A stretch of 64,000 nt of DNA from an uncultured Steroidobacter sp. (GCF_937958065.1 NZ_CALFXI010000104.1:7261-71260); one strand, 5' to 3'; shown: positions 44,484-53,768, numbered from the stretch's first letter. Notes: generated by a model not told the origin, from the letters alone. Translations and numbers: made by a program.

Positions 44484-45551
44484 ATGACTGCATTGAAGAT
44501 TTCGCGACGGCTGCTACTGGCTGCCACGCTGTTCGCCGCCGCCGCCGGCGCGTTGGCGCGTCAACCGGATCCGCCGGGCCAGGTGCGCCCCGGCGAGCAG
44601 CCCGTCAACGAGGCCTATCTGTTCGCCCACATGACGCACGCCGACTACGGCCGCCTCTACTACAGCGCCAGCCTCGACGGGCTGCACTGGTATCGCCTGA
44701 ACGATGGCAAGCGCATCACCGACGACTATCGCGGCCACCCGGACATCGCCCGCGGCCCCGATGGCACGTATTACATCGCCGGCAATGAAAGCGATTCCGC
44801 ACCGACCATCAACATCTGGTCGTCGCGCGATCTGATCGAATGGAAACGCTTCAGCACCTACACGCCGGACTTGAAAGCGACGCCCGGCTACTCGCACGCG
44901 CTGCAGAGGATCGGCGCGCCGAAAATCTACTTCGACGCACCTTCCAAACAGTTCGTGATGACCTGGCACACGCCGCACCTGGAAGGCACGCCCGAGGACG
45001 CCGAGCGCTACTGGGCCAGTCAGCGCACGCTGTATGTGACGTCCAAGGACCTGAAGACATTCTCGGCGCCGCCCAAGCGCTTGTTCTCCTGGGAGATGGG
45101 CACCATCGACGTGTTCTTGCGCCAGGCCGAAGGCAAGTACTGGGCGATCATCAAGGACGAGACCTATCCGACGCTCGACTGGGTCACCGGCAAGACCATC
45201 CGCATCGCCAGCTCCGAGAAGCTGCTCGGCCCCTACGAGAACCTGAGCCCGCCGCTCAGCCCGAACTTCCGGGAAGCGCCGATGCTGATTCCGTCGCCAA
45301 ATGGCGAAATCTGGTATCTCTATTACGAGCAGTATCCGGGCGTGTCATACGGGCTGTCGGTCGCCGACAAGCTGTCCGGGCCCTGGTACCAGATCTCCGG
45401 CTACACGTTCTTTTCGACCTGGGACAAATACAGCCTGCCCCCCAAGGTCCGGCACGGCGCCATGATCACGATCTCACGCAAGCAGTACGACGCGCTGGTC
45501 GAGCGCTTCGGCATCGAACAGCCCGCGCCGCAGCCGTCCGCCAGGAATTGA
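44484..45551 (+). CDS. Exported GH43-like glycoside hydrolase
   Basis: Exported five-bladed-propeller protein of 355 residues with a signal peptide (about 1-26). Propeller segments: YLFAHMTHADYGRLYYSAS, GHPDIARGPDGTYYIAGN, APKIYFDAPSKQFVMTWHTP, GTIDVFLRQAEGKYWAIIKDE, REAPMLIPSPNGEIWYLYYEQ. The Asp in GHPDIA and the Glu in REAPM occupy the positions expected for GH43 base and acid, so it may be active; families 43, 117 and 130 share this fold and cannot be told apart with certainty. Divergent from the TonB receptor-sulfatase-GH43 operon. Confidence 0.85.
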   Translation: MTALKISRRLLLAATLFAAAAGALARQPDPPGQVRPGEQPVNEAYLFAHMTHADYGRLYYSASLDGLHWYRLNDGKRITDDYRGHPDIARGPDGTYYIAGNESDSAPTINIWSSRDLIEWKRFSTYTPDLKATPGYSHALQRIGAPKIYFDAPSKQFVMTWHTPHLEGTPEDAERYWASQRTLYVTSKDLKTFSAPPKRLFSWEMGTIDVFLRQAEGKYWAIIKDETYPTLDWVTGKTIRIASSEKLLGPYENLSPPLSPNFREAPMLIPSPNGEIWYLYYEQYPGVSYGLSVADKLSGPWYQISGYTFFSTWDKYSLPPKVRHGAMITISRKQYDALVERFGIEQPAPQPSARN

Positions 45552-45640
45552 GCCGGCCCAAGCTGAACGCCAGCTGAGTGTGCACATGGAGGTGCCGCAG
45601 CTGTCCGGGAGCGCAGGGATGCGCAGCACCGGCGTCGGGT

Positions 45641-45654
45641 CCGAGCCGGCTCGG
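45641..45654. repeat. 14-bp perfect palindrome
   Basis: CCGAGCC followed by GGCTCGG, in the 178-base space between the GH43-like gene and the 842-residue gene. A second small stem (GCGCA-GGGA-TGCGC, 45611-45624) lies 17 bases upstream. Either could mark the end of the GH43-like transcript. Confidence 0.35.
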
Positions 45655-45729
45655 GGTGCAAATAAAAACAGCTCCGGGGGCTGTCAAGCGGGTTGGCCGT
45701 AACAACGCTCTGCCCTACGATTCGCCCCC

Positions 45730-48258
45730 ATGAGCTTGCGACTTTGCCGATGGCTTTGGACCTTTGCGGTATTCGCGGTCACCGCCGCCCAGGCGGCTAC
45801 CAATGCCCCGTTCGATCTGCGGGGACCGACGCTCGAGGTCACGGTTTCGCGCGATAAAACCACGCTGCCCATCGCCCAGGTTCCGCATCTGGCCGAGGGC
45901 GACAAGCTGTGGATCAAAGCCGATTTCCCGAAGAGCCAGTCCGAGCACTACCTGCTGGTGCTCAGCTTCCTGCGCGGCCCGACCAATCCGCCGCCGAAGG
46001 ACTGGTTCTTTCGCTGCGAAACGTGGAAACGCGGTTGCGCCGAGAAGGGGCTGACGGTCACGGTGCCAGAGGGCGCTCAGCAGGCGCTGATCTTCCTGGC
46101 GCCCGAGGACGGCGGGGATTTCAAGACACTGGTCAACGCGGTGCGCGGCCGACCGGGCGCGTTCGTGCGCTCGACCCAGGACCTGAACCAGGCAACGCTG
46201 GATCGCTCGCGGCTGGAACGTTATCTCACGGCGATTCGCCACCTGAACGCCGCCAACCCGGCGGTGCTGAAGGACACCACGCCGCTGCTGGCGCGCAGCC
46301 TCGGCATCCGGGTCGATGAGAAATGTCTGGACCGGCTGCCGCAACTGCAGGCCCCCTGCCTGATGGAAGGACAGGAAACATTGATTCTCAACGACGGCCA
46401 CAGCATGTCCATCGTGGAGGCGCTCACCACCGGCCCGGCGAGCGATCTGGTCATGGCGGCGAGCGCGACGCCGCAGGCGAACTACGGCTATTACAGCCCG
46501 TATCTTTCTTCGCTGCTGGATCTGGGCCGCCTGTTCGATTCGTTCCGGGTCGCCAACTATCAATACATTCCGGCGCTCGCCACCGCGGTGGACAAAGAGC
46601 TCACGCTGACGCTCAACACGCCGCCGTCATTTCAGAATCCGAAGTCGGTGCTGGTCGCGGCATTGCCCGCAGTTGAGGAAGCGCTGCCGCCGCCGCTGCA
46701 CGCGGTGAGCCCGAAAGATATCTACTGTGCGCGCAAAGATCGGCTCGTGCTGCCCGTCGAGGGCGCGCCGCTGGTGTTCGCGACGGAGTATGCGCACCAC
46801 ACCGTGCTTCGCGTCACGGGCAAGAATGGCGAAGTGATCGAGCTGCCCGCGATGGCGGATGCCACTCAGGGCGGCTTCCTCGTCGACACCTCGCCGCTCG
46901 GCAACGCCAGTCTCGCCGACCGCTTCCGAGGCTCGCTGCATGGTTACTGGGGCTTCGACAAGTTCGACGGCCCCGGCTTCCAGCTCGTCAACACCCATTC
47001 GCAAACCTGGGCGCCGGCTTCGCCGGAGGACAGCTCGTTGATCGTCGGCCGCGCCAATACGATTCATCTGCAAAGCGGCAGCGTCGCCTGCATCGATCGC
47101 ATCATGGTGAAGGATCCCAGCGGCAAGGAATTGCTCGTCGATTGGTCGCCGGTCAAGGCGAACGAGGTGGAGATCAACCTGCCCTTGCAGCAGGCCCAGC
47201 CCGGCGCGTTGACCGTGCTGGTTTCGCAATTCGGTTCACCCGAGCCTCACGCCGTCGAGCTGCGCGCCTATCCCGAAGCCGGACGCTTCGAGAGCTTCAC
47301 CCTGCATGAAGGCGAATCCCACGGCGTGCTCAAAGGCAGCCGGCTCGCCGACGTGGCGACCCTGTCGTTGCAAGGGCTCGAATTCGTGCCCGCTGCCGCC
47401 ACCACCTTCAATCCGGAAAGCGATCAGCTGCGGCTGGAAGTGAAACCTGCCGAAGCGACCGACGCGCCCGTGCCGAGCTTGCAGCAAGGCGACACCGCCA
47501 AAGCGAAAGTCACGCTGCGCGACGGCCGCAGCTACGCCGTCAACGTCGCGGTGGCCGCACCGCGTCCGCGCGTGGAACTGGTGGGCAAGAGTGTGCAAGT
47601 CGTGTCCGGCGACTCGAGTAACATCCAGCTCGCGAGCGAGAACCAGTTGCCGCAAGACGCGCAGCTGATCTTCTCGGTGCGTGCGAAATCGCCCGCCATC
47701 TTCAGCCGTGAAGCCACCATCGAAGTGGCCAGCGCCGATGAAGCGCTCTCGACCACACTGAGCCTCGCCAACCGCACGCTCACGCTTGCTGACAGCAAAG
47801 TCGCGGTCGCAACCTTCGACCCAACCAAAGCCTTCGGCTTCTCCGCGTTCGGGCCGTTGAAGTTCCGCGTCGTGAACAAAGGCGTCGCGGGCGACTGGCA
47901 GCCGCTGGTGACATTGGTGCGATTGCCGGTGCTGAAGGATCTGGACTGTCCGTCGGATCCCGCGCAATCCTGCAAGCTCACCGGCGTCAATCTGTTTCTG
48001 GTCGATTCGGTCGCCAGCGATCCCGAGTTCAAGGAGCCGGTCGCCGTGCCCGTCGGCTTCCCCGGCCGCGCCCTGCCCGTGCCCCGCCCGAGCAAGAGCG
48101 GGCTCTATCTGAAACTTCGTGACGATCCGAGCGTCATCAATGTCGCGGCACTGGTTGCAGAAGAGCCGCCCGCCCCGCCGGCGCAAGCCACCTCTGCCCC
48201 GACGGAACAACCCGTCACGGCTGCAACTTCTGCACCGATGCCGAATCCGAATCCTTGA
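45730..48258 (+). CDS. Large exported protein of unknown function, 842 residues
   Basis: I do not recognise the family. Signal peptide about 1-22 (MSLRLCRWLWTFAVFAVTAAQA). The protein is beta-rich throughout and looks like several Ig-like/bacterial adhesin-type domains in tandem: for example KLWIKADFPKSQSEHYLLVLSF, KDRLVLPVEGAPLVF, DFPTKAFGF-like regions and a Pro/Ala-rich tail (EEPPAPPAQATSAPTEQP). It has few Cys (FFRCETWKRGCAEKG). No membrane segment except the signal. Divergent/convergent neighbours give no pathway clue; it is convergent with the E2-domain gene, 20 bases apart. Confidence 0.7.
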   Translation: MSLRLCRWLWTFAVFAVTAAQAATNAPFDLRGPTLEVTVSRDKTTLPIAQVPHLAEGDKLWIKADFPKSQSEHYLLVLSFLRGPTNPPPKDWFFRCETWKRGCAEKGLTVTVPEGAQQALIFLAPEDGGDFKTLVNAVRGRPGAFVRSTQDLNQATLDRSRLERYLTAIRHLNAANPAVLKDTTPLLARSLGIRVDEKCLDRLPQLQAPCLMEGQETLILNDGHSMSIVEALTTGPASDLVMAASATPQANYGYYSPYLSSLLDLGRLFDSFRVANYQYIPALATAVDKELTLTLNTPPSFQNPKSVLVAALPAVEEALPPPLHAVSPKDIYCARKDRLVLPVEGAPLVFATEYAHHTVLRVTGKNGEVIELPAMADATQGGFLVDTSPLGNASLADRFRGSLHGYWGFDKFDGPGFQLVNTHSQTWAPASPEDSSLIVGRANTIHLQSGSVACIDRIMVKDPSGKELLVDWSPVKANEVEINLPLQQAQPGALTVLVSQFGSPEPHAVELRAYPEAGRFESFTLHEGESHGVLKGSRLADVATLSLQGLEFVPAAATTFNPESDQLRLEVKPAEATDAPVPSLQQGDTAKAKVTLRDGRSYAVNVAVAAPRPRVELVGKSVQVVSGDSSNIQLASENQLPQDAQLIFSVRAKSPAIFSREATIEVASADEALSTTLSLANRTLTLADSKVAVATFDPTKAFGFSAFGPLKFRVVNKGVAGDWQPLVTLVRLPVLKDLDCPSDPAQSCKLTGVNLFLVDSVASDPEFKEPVAVPVGFPGRALPVPRPSKSGLYLKLRDDPSVINVAALVAEEPPAPPAQATSAPTEQPVTAATSAPMPNPNP

Positions 48259-48278
48259 CACGGAAGTCCGGCAACGGT

Positions 48279-49022
48279 TCAGGCGAACCGATACTCAGCC
48301 AGCCACTCGGCTATGAAACGAACGAAGCGCGCAGCATCGGCACCATTGATCACACGATGGTCGTAACTGAGTGAAAGCGGCAGCAGCTGTTTCAGGACAG
48401 GATTGCCGCCCGCGTCCGCTACGAATCGATCCTGCGTTCGGCAGATACCAAGGATCGCCACTTCCGGCGCATTGATGATGGGAGTGAACGCCGTGCCGCC
48501 AATGTGCCCGAGCGACGTCAACGTGAAGCACCCCCCAGCCATTTCGGCGATCGACAACCCCTTGGTGCGCGCCTTCTCGGAAATCTGCACGACTTCACGG
48601 GCGATCTGACCCACATCCTTCTGATCGCAGTTGCGGATCACAGGGACCAGCAACCCGCTCGGCACATCGACCGCGACGCCGATGTTGAAGTAGCTCTTGG
48701 CAAACACCGTCGTGCCATCGGCGCTCAGCGAGCAGTTGAAATTCGGGTACCGCTGTAATGCTGCGGCGCTGGCCTTGACCAGCACAGGCAGCAAGGTGCG
48801 CTTGTCGTCGGGATGCGCGGCGTTCCATTCCTTCCGGCGCCGCTCGAACTCTGTGACATCGGCGTCATCGTGATGCGTGACATGCGGGATGGACACCCAA
48901 TTGCGGTGCATCGCGCGGCCCACGAATCCCTGGATCTTGCCGACCGGCCGCACTTCGACCGCCCCATACTTGGAAAAATCGTCGACGGGCCATGGCAACA
49001 GGGCCTCGGCTGCAGTGCTCAT
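48279..49022 (-). CDS. Free-standing 2-oxo acid dehydrogenase E2 acyltransferase domain
   Basis: A protein of 247 residues consisting solely of the trimer-forming catalytic domain of dihydrolipoyl acyltransferases. It begins near the domain start (KIQGFVGRAMHRNWVSIPHVTHHDDADVTEFE) and ends at its end (SLSYDHRVINGADAARFVRFIAEWLA). The catalytic His and the Ser-containing LTSLGHIGGTAFTPI segment are present; the HRxxDG motif reads HRVING, an Asp-to-Asn variant also found in functional E2p enzymes. The lipoyl and E1/E3-binding domains are missing, so it cannot act as a normal E2 alone; it may use free acyl-CoA substrates. No E1 or E3 genes nearby. Divergent from cofC. Confidence 0.88.
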   Translation of the reverse strand: MSTAAEALLPWPVDDFSKYGAVEVRPVGKIQGFVGRAMHRNWVSIPHVTHHDDADVTEFERRRKEWNAAHPDDKRTLLPVLVKASAAALQRYPNFNCSLSADGTTVFAKSYFNIGVAVDVPSGLLVPVIRNCDQKDVGQIAREVVQISEKARTKGLSIAEMAGGCFTLTSLGHIGGTAFTPIINAPEVAILGICRTQDRFVADAGGNPVLKQLLPLSLSYDHRVINGADAARFVRFIAEWLAEYRFA

Positions 49023-49313
49023 CGTCTACCGACCTTGTGGAACGCGGGCAGGAATTGCCCATTGCCGTATTGATCGGCATACGCCCGCTGGCGGCCCGTT
49101 CGGGTGTGAATCGGCAACGGCTGCTGCCCGCGGCGGAGGGCTGGGCCTATCCGCCGCGCATGGATCGAGGAACAACTGACTTGCCAGGGCACTTCCTACC
49201 CGAGGAAACACTCAACTCGAGGATCCTTTGGAGCTGCAGCGATTGCCGACGCCCTGCCGGTGGAACGCGCCGCCTCGCGCCGGTCTGTGGGCGGCGTTTG
49301 GGTAGCGCTGGGT

Positions 49314-49964
49314 ATGCCGGCATCGACATGGGCATTGGTTCCTCTGAAGTCCAGCGAACGCGCCAAGTCGCGGCTTTCTGAAGTGCTCGATGCCGAACAG
49401 CGCAGGCGGCTGTTCTTTACACTAGCGAAACGAGTGATCCTCGCCCTGCATCGGAGCCGGAGCGTCGACGCTGTCGTCGTCGTCACGTCGAGCCGCGAAG
49501 TCGCCCGGTTCGCCTGTTCGCTGCGGGCGCTGACGATCATGCAGGAGGCTGATATCGGGATGGCACCGGCGCTCGACTCGGCGCTTCGAAGCTTGCAAAC
49601 GATACCGCCCGAGCGCGTATTGATGCTGCCCGGTGACCTGCCGTTGATCTCCGCGCTCGCGGTGGATGCAATCTGCGACGCTCAAACCGTGCGCGACCAG
49701 GTGGTGCTCGTCCCTGATCGTCGACACGAAGGCACGAACGCACTGCTCTGCTCGCCCGCGCACGCGATTGCACCGTGCTTCGGAAGCTCCAGCTTCGCGC
49801 GACATCTCAACGCGGCTCGCGCGGCCAACATTGCGACACGTGTACTGGAGATCGAGGAGCTCGCGCTCGATCTGGATTGCGTCGACGATCTTGAATATTG
49901 GCGCAGCCATCCCGGCACTCTTTCGCGAGATCGCCTGGCGCCGTTGCACGCGGCCGTCGGGTAA
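49314..49964 (+). CDS. cofC: Phospholactate (or related) guanylyltransferase of F420 synthesis, CofC
   Basis: Nucleotidyltransferase of 216 residues. CofC/FbiD activates 2-phospho-L-lactate, phosphoenolpyruvate or 3-phosphoglycerate with GTP to make the side-chain donor for coenzyme F420. Signature: WALVPLKSSERAKSRLSEVLDAEQRRRL at the N-terminus, VLMLPGDLPLIS and VPDRRHEGTNALLCSP. The ATG at 49314 begins at the conserved PLK segment; upstream GTG starts in the same frame are possible. Four bases separate its stop from fbiC, so the two are an operon. CofD and CofE genes are not in the window. Confidence 0.88.
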   Translation: MPASTWALVPLKSSERAKSRLSEVLDAEQRRRLFFTLAKRVILALHRSRSVDAVVVVTSSREVARFACSLRALTIMQEADIGMAPALDSALRSLQTIPPERVLMLPGDLPLISALAVDAICDAQTVRDQVVLVPDRRHEGTNALLCSPAHAIAPCFGSSSFARHLNAARAANIATRVLEIEELALDLDCVDDLEYWRSHPGTLSRDRLAPLHAAVG

Positions 49965-49968
49965 TGCA

Positions 49969-52377
49969 ATGAAACATCCCTGGCTCGAATCGCGACCTGG
50001 CTCGGAACAGTGCTACGAACTGTTGTCGCACCCAGACTGGCGTGAGCTTGCGCCAATCGCCACACAGCTTCGCGAGCAAGGCTGGGGAACACGCGTCAGC
50101 TACTCGCGTAAAGTGTTCGTTCCGCTGACGCAGTTGTGTCGTGATGTCTGCCACTACTGCACGTTTGCGAAGACGCCCAGTCGTTTGGCGAAGCCCTATC
50201 TCAGTCCAGGAGAAGTGCTGCGGATTGCTCGAGACGGCGCCGCGCTCGGCTGCAAGGAAGTGCTGTTCACGCTGGGCGATCAGCCCGAGTTGCGTTATGC
50301 GCGAGCGCGAGACGCGCTCGCGGAACTGGGCTTTGCGACGACCTTGGCTTATCTCGAACACGTCGCTGCACTGGTGCTACGTGAAACTGGGCTGCTGCCG
50401 CATCTCAATCCCGGGTTGATGAACGCGGAGAGCCTGAGGGGGCTGCGACACGTCGCGCCCTCCATGGGCATCATGCTGGAATCCACGGCGGAACGTTTGT
50501 GCCAGCGTGGCGGCCCACACTACGGCTCACCCGACAAGCTTCCGTCGCGAAGGTTGGAGACTCTGCGCCTGGCCGGTGAGGCGCGCGTGCCGATGACCAG
50601 TGGCATTCTCATCGGTATCGGCGAAACACGGCGCGAGCGCATCGATGCACTCCTGGCATTGCGCGATCTGTCCGATCGCTACGGCCATCTCCAGGAAATC
50701 ATCATTCAAAACTTCCGCGCGAAATCTGGCACGAAGATGCAGCACGCGCCGGAGCCGTCCACCGATGAGTTGTGCTGGACCATCGCCGTCGCCCGCTTGA
50801 TGTTCGGTGCAGCGATGAGTATTCAAGCCCCGCCGAATTTGTACTGCGGCGATCTCACCGATCTGATCGCGGCGGGCAGCAACGATTGGGGCGGGGTCTC
50901 ACCGCTCACGCCCGATCATGTCAATCCGGAGGCGCCGTGGCCGCATCTCGATCGGCTCGCGTCGGACACGGCGCGTGCCGGGTGCGATCTGGTCGAGCGG
51001 CTCACGATTTATCCCAGCTATGTGCGCACTCGTCATGAATGGCTTGCGGAGGAGCTGCAGGCGCCGGTGCTGAGGCAATCGGACGGCGCCGGATGGGCAC
51101 GCGTCGGCCGCTGGTGCGCTGGAGCGGCAGAGTCGGCGCATGCAGATGATCATCGCGATGTGCCGCTATCGGCAGTGTCGCGACGCTCGCGAATCGCCGA
51201 CCTGGTACAGCGAGCCGCAGCTGGCAACGAACTGGTCGAAAGCGAGATCGCCGAGCTCTTCAGTGCGCGCGGCGCCGACTTCGTTCGCACTTGTGAAATC
51301 GCGAATGAGGTCCGACAGCGAACCGTCGGCGACACGGTCAGCTACGCAGTCGTCCGCAACATCAATTACACGAACGTATGTTTGTACAAGTGCGGGTTCT
51401 GCGCGTTCTCCAAGGGCCGCACTCATGAGCACCTTCGTGGCAAACCGTATCTGGTCGACCTGGATGAAATCCGCCGCCGCGTGCGTGAAGCGTGGGAACG
51501 CGGCGGCACTGAAGTGTGCATGCAGGGTGGAATCCATCCTTCCTTTACCGGACACACCTATTTGCAGATCTGTCGAGCAGCGAAGCAGGCGCAACCGCAG
51601 ATTCACATCCATGCGTTCTCGCCGCTCGAGGTCAGCCATGGGGCGCAAACGCTCGGCATTTCGGTGCAGGAATTTTTGATCGAGCTCAAGCAGGCGGGAC
51701 TGGGCTCGCTGCCGGGCACCGCGGCGGAGATTCTGGACGACGACATTCGCCGCGAGCTCGCACCTGACAAGCTGAGCACGCAGCAATGGTTGGACGTAGT
51801 CGCTCGATCGCATCGAATCGGGCTGCCGACGACCTCGACGATCATGTTCGGGCACATCGAAGGATATGAGCACTGGGCGCGCCATCTGCTGCTGCTCCGG
51901 CGATTGCAGAGGGAAACCGGCGGGCTGACTGAGTTCGTGCCGCTGCCGTTCGTACACATGGAAGCACCGATGTATTTGCGTGGGCGCGCACGCAAGGGGC
52001 CGACGCTAAGGGAAGCCGTGCTCATGCATGCGGTGGCACGCCTGGTATTGCATCCGCTCGTGCCGAACGTGCAGGCGTCGTGGGTGAAGCTCGGGCCGCA
52101 ATGGTCGCAACGCTGCCTTCAGGCAGGTGCGAATGATCTGGGCGGCACACTCATGAATGAGTCCATCAGCCGCGCCGCCGGCGCCACGCATGGGCAGGAG
52201 CTCGCACCTGGACAGATGCAGCAGCTCATTGCGGAGTTGGGCCGCCCGTATCGGCAGCGAACGACGTTGTACGCCAACGCGAGCACTGAGCAGATCGCCC
52301 GAGCCAGCTGCGCGGCGCCGCTGGCCACGCCGCATAACGCGCCCGTGTCGGGTCGAGCGATGCGCGTCGTCGCGTAA
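49969..52377 (+). CDS. fbiC: FO synthase, fused CofG-CofH type
   Basis: Radical-SAM enzyme of 802 residues making 7,8-didemethyl-8-hydroxy-5-deazariboflavin (FO), the chromophore of F420, from tyrosine and a flavin precursor. Two [4Fe-4S] motifs are visible: C57-x3-C61-x2-C64 (CRDVCHYCTF, CofG half) and C471-x3-C475-x2-C478 (CLYKCGFCAF, CofH half). Each half has the downstream family stretches (for example LPHLNPGLM and LGSLPGTAAEIL). The ATG at 49969 starts directly after cofC. Length and domain order match FbiC of Actinobacteria. Together with cofC this strongly implies F420 production or past acquisition of the pathway. Confidence 0.93.
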   Translation: MKHPWLESRPGSEQCYELLSHPDWRELAPIATQLREQGWGTRVSYSRKVFVPLTQLCRDVCHYCTFAKTPSRLAKPYLSPGEVLRIARDGAALGCKEVLFTLGDQPELRYARARDALAELGFATTLAYLEHVAALVLRETGLLPHLNPGLMNAESLRGLRHVAPSMGIMLESTAERLCQRGGPHYGSPDKLPSRRLETLRLAGEARVPMTSGILIGIGETRRERIDALLALRDLSDRYGHLQEIIIQNFRAKSGTKMQHAPEPSTDELCWTIAVARLMFGAAMSIQAPPNLYCGDLTDLIAAGSNDWGGVSPLTPDHVNPEAPWPHLDRLASDTARAGCDLVERLTIYPSYVRTRHEWLAEELQAPVLRQSDGAGWARVGRWCAGAAESAHADDHRDVPLSAVSRRSRIADLVQRAAAGNELVESEIAELFSARGADFVRTCEIANEVRQRTVGDTVSYAVVRNINYTNVCLYKCGFCAFSKGRTHEHLRGKPYLVDLDEIRRRVREAWERGGTEVCMQGGIHPSFTGHTYLQICRAAKQAQPQIHIHAFSPLEVSHGAQTLGISVQEFLIELKQAGLGSLPGTAAEILDDDIRRELAPDKLSTQQWLDVVARSHRIGLPTTSTIMFGHIEGYEHWARHLLLLRRLQRETGGLTEFVPLPFVHMEAPMYLRGRARKGPTLREAVLMHAVARLVLHPLVPNVQASWVKLGPQWSQRCLQAGANDLGGTLMNESISRAAGATHGQELAPGQMQQLIAELGRPYRQRTTLYANASTEQIARASCAAPLATPHNAPVSGRAMRVVA

Positions 52378-52640
52378 CCCGCAACTCCTCCTCGCCGCCA
52401 AAGCCGGCGCCGCGCTTCCTGTGCTCCGACGCGACCCGCTGGATTACCGGACAGACCTCCCGGCGACGAGCGGCCCTTCCCTGGCAACCGTTGCTTGCAA
52501 TATGAATGCGCCGTTGTGACCGGAGGCGACCGGATTTCGCCTCGAAAATGCGCGAATGCCGCGGCCATTTGCACCCGGGCGCGTCCCTCGCCATTCTTAC
52601 CGCCCCGACGCTGTCGTCCTGTCTACCGAAGATCGAGCCG

Positions 52641-53768
52641 ATGTTACTCACCCCCACGCAGCAAACCATTGCCGATTCCGTCCGCGAGTTCGCCCAGGAA
52701 CGGATTCGCCCGAACGCGCTGAGCTACGAGGCCGCGCGCGCCTATCCGCCAGAGTTGTTCCAGGAGCTCGCCGAGCTGGGCCTGATGGGCATGACCGCGC
52801 CCGAAGAAAAAGGCGGCGCGGGTGCCGATTACGTGTCGTATGCGCTGGCGCTGATGGAAATCGCGGCTGCCGACGGCGCGCTGTCCACCATTCTCTCCAT
52901 CCAGAACAGCCTGATCGTTTCCGCGCTGCTCAAGGACGGCAATGCCGAACAACAGGATCGCTTCCTGCCCGAGCTGCTCAGTGGCCGCATGATCGGTGCC
53001 TTCGCATTGACTGAAGCCGACGCGGGCTCGGATGCCTCCGCGCTGCGCACGCGCGCCACCAAGGTCGCCGACGGTTATGTGATCAACGGCAGCAAGCAAT
53101 TCATCAGCTCGGGCAAGATCGGGGGGCTCGCCATCGTGTTCGCGGTCACCGATCCGGACGCGGGCAAGAAAGGCATCTCCGCATTCCTCGTGCCGACCGA
53201 TCGCCCCGGTTACGTGGTCGACAAGGTCGAGCACAAGCTGGGCCAGCTGGCGTCGGACACTTGCAGCCTGCGCTTCGACGATCTGCGCATCGAGAGCGCG
53301 CTGCGCCTGGGCGCCGAAGGCCAGGGCTATCGGATCGCGCTGTCGAATCTCGAAGCGGGCCGCATCGGCATCGCCTCGCAATCCATCGGCATGGCGCAGG
53401 CCGCGCTCGAAATCGCCGTGGGCTATGCGAAGGAGCGCCGTTCGATGGGCAAGGCCATCATCGAGCATCAGGCCGTCGGCTTCCGTCTCGCCGATCTCGC
53501 CGCGCGCCTCGAAGCGGCCCGGCAGCTGGTGCTGCATGCCGCCAGTGTCAAAGACACCGGCGCTCCCTGTCTGAAAGAAGCATCGATGGCCAAGCTGGTG
53601 GCTTCGGAAACCGCCGAAGCGGTTTGCTCCGGCGCCATCCAGACGCTCGGCGGCTATGGCTATCTCGAAGAGTTCGGCCTGGCCAAGATCTATCGCGACG
53701 TGCGCGTGTGCCAGATCTACGAAGGCACCTCCGACATTCAGCGCATGGTGATTGCACGCTCGCTGTAA
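52641..53768 (+). CDS. Acyl-CoA dehydrogenase
   Basis: FAD-dependent acyl-CoA dehydrogenase of 375 residues. Standard features: N-terminal helical domain (TIADSVREFAQERIRPNA), beta-domain signature AFALTEADAGSDAS, FAD-binding region, and the C-terminal QTLGGYGYLEEFGLAKIYRDVRVCQIYEGTSDIQR with catalytic base Glu361 in YEGTS. That Glu position is typical for short/medium-chain and branched-chain enzymes. The start at 52641 is followed by the conserved LLTPTQQTI. It heads a group of acyl-CoA genes although the intervening SDR is on the other strand. Confidence 0.94.
   Translation: MLLTPTQQTIADSVREFAQERIRPNALSYEAARAYPPELFQELAELGLMGMTAPEEKGGAGADYVSYALALMEIAAADGALSTILSIQNSLIVSALLKDGNAEQQDRFLPELLSGRMIGAFALTEADAGSDASALRTRATKVADGYVINGSKQFISSGKIGGLAIVFAVTDPDAGKKGISAFLVPTDRPGYVVDKVEHKLGQLASDTCSLRFDDLRIESALRLGAEGQGYRIALSNLEAGRIGIASQSIGMAQAALEIAVGYAKERRSMGKAIIEHQAVGFRLADLAARLEAARQLVLHAASVKDTGAPCLKEASMAKLVASETAEAVCSGAIQTLGGYGYLEEFGLAKIYRDVRVCQIYEGTSDIQRMVIARSL

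Noticed and set aside
42494..44788. Open frame of 764 codons on the plus strand
   Set aside because: It is antisense to the TonB receptor gene, has low-complexity Arg/Ala/Val-rich translation and no motif; high-GC codon use opens such frames.
45664..45690. Intrinsic terminator ACAGC-(N)-GCTGT with T-run
   Set aside because: The T-run is on the minus strand only, where no gene ends; it would not terminate the plus-strand GH43-like gene.
48279..49022. E2 domain inactive because HRxxDG reads HRVING
   Set aside because: Asn at this position occurs in functional E2p enzymes such as that of Azotobacter, so the change alone does not imply loss of activity.
49023..49313. Extra small gene upstream of cofC (frames at 48992-49381)
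   Set aside because: Translations on both strands lack conserved character and overlap real genes in another frame; no Shine-Dalgarno at useful positions.
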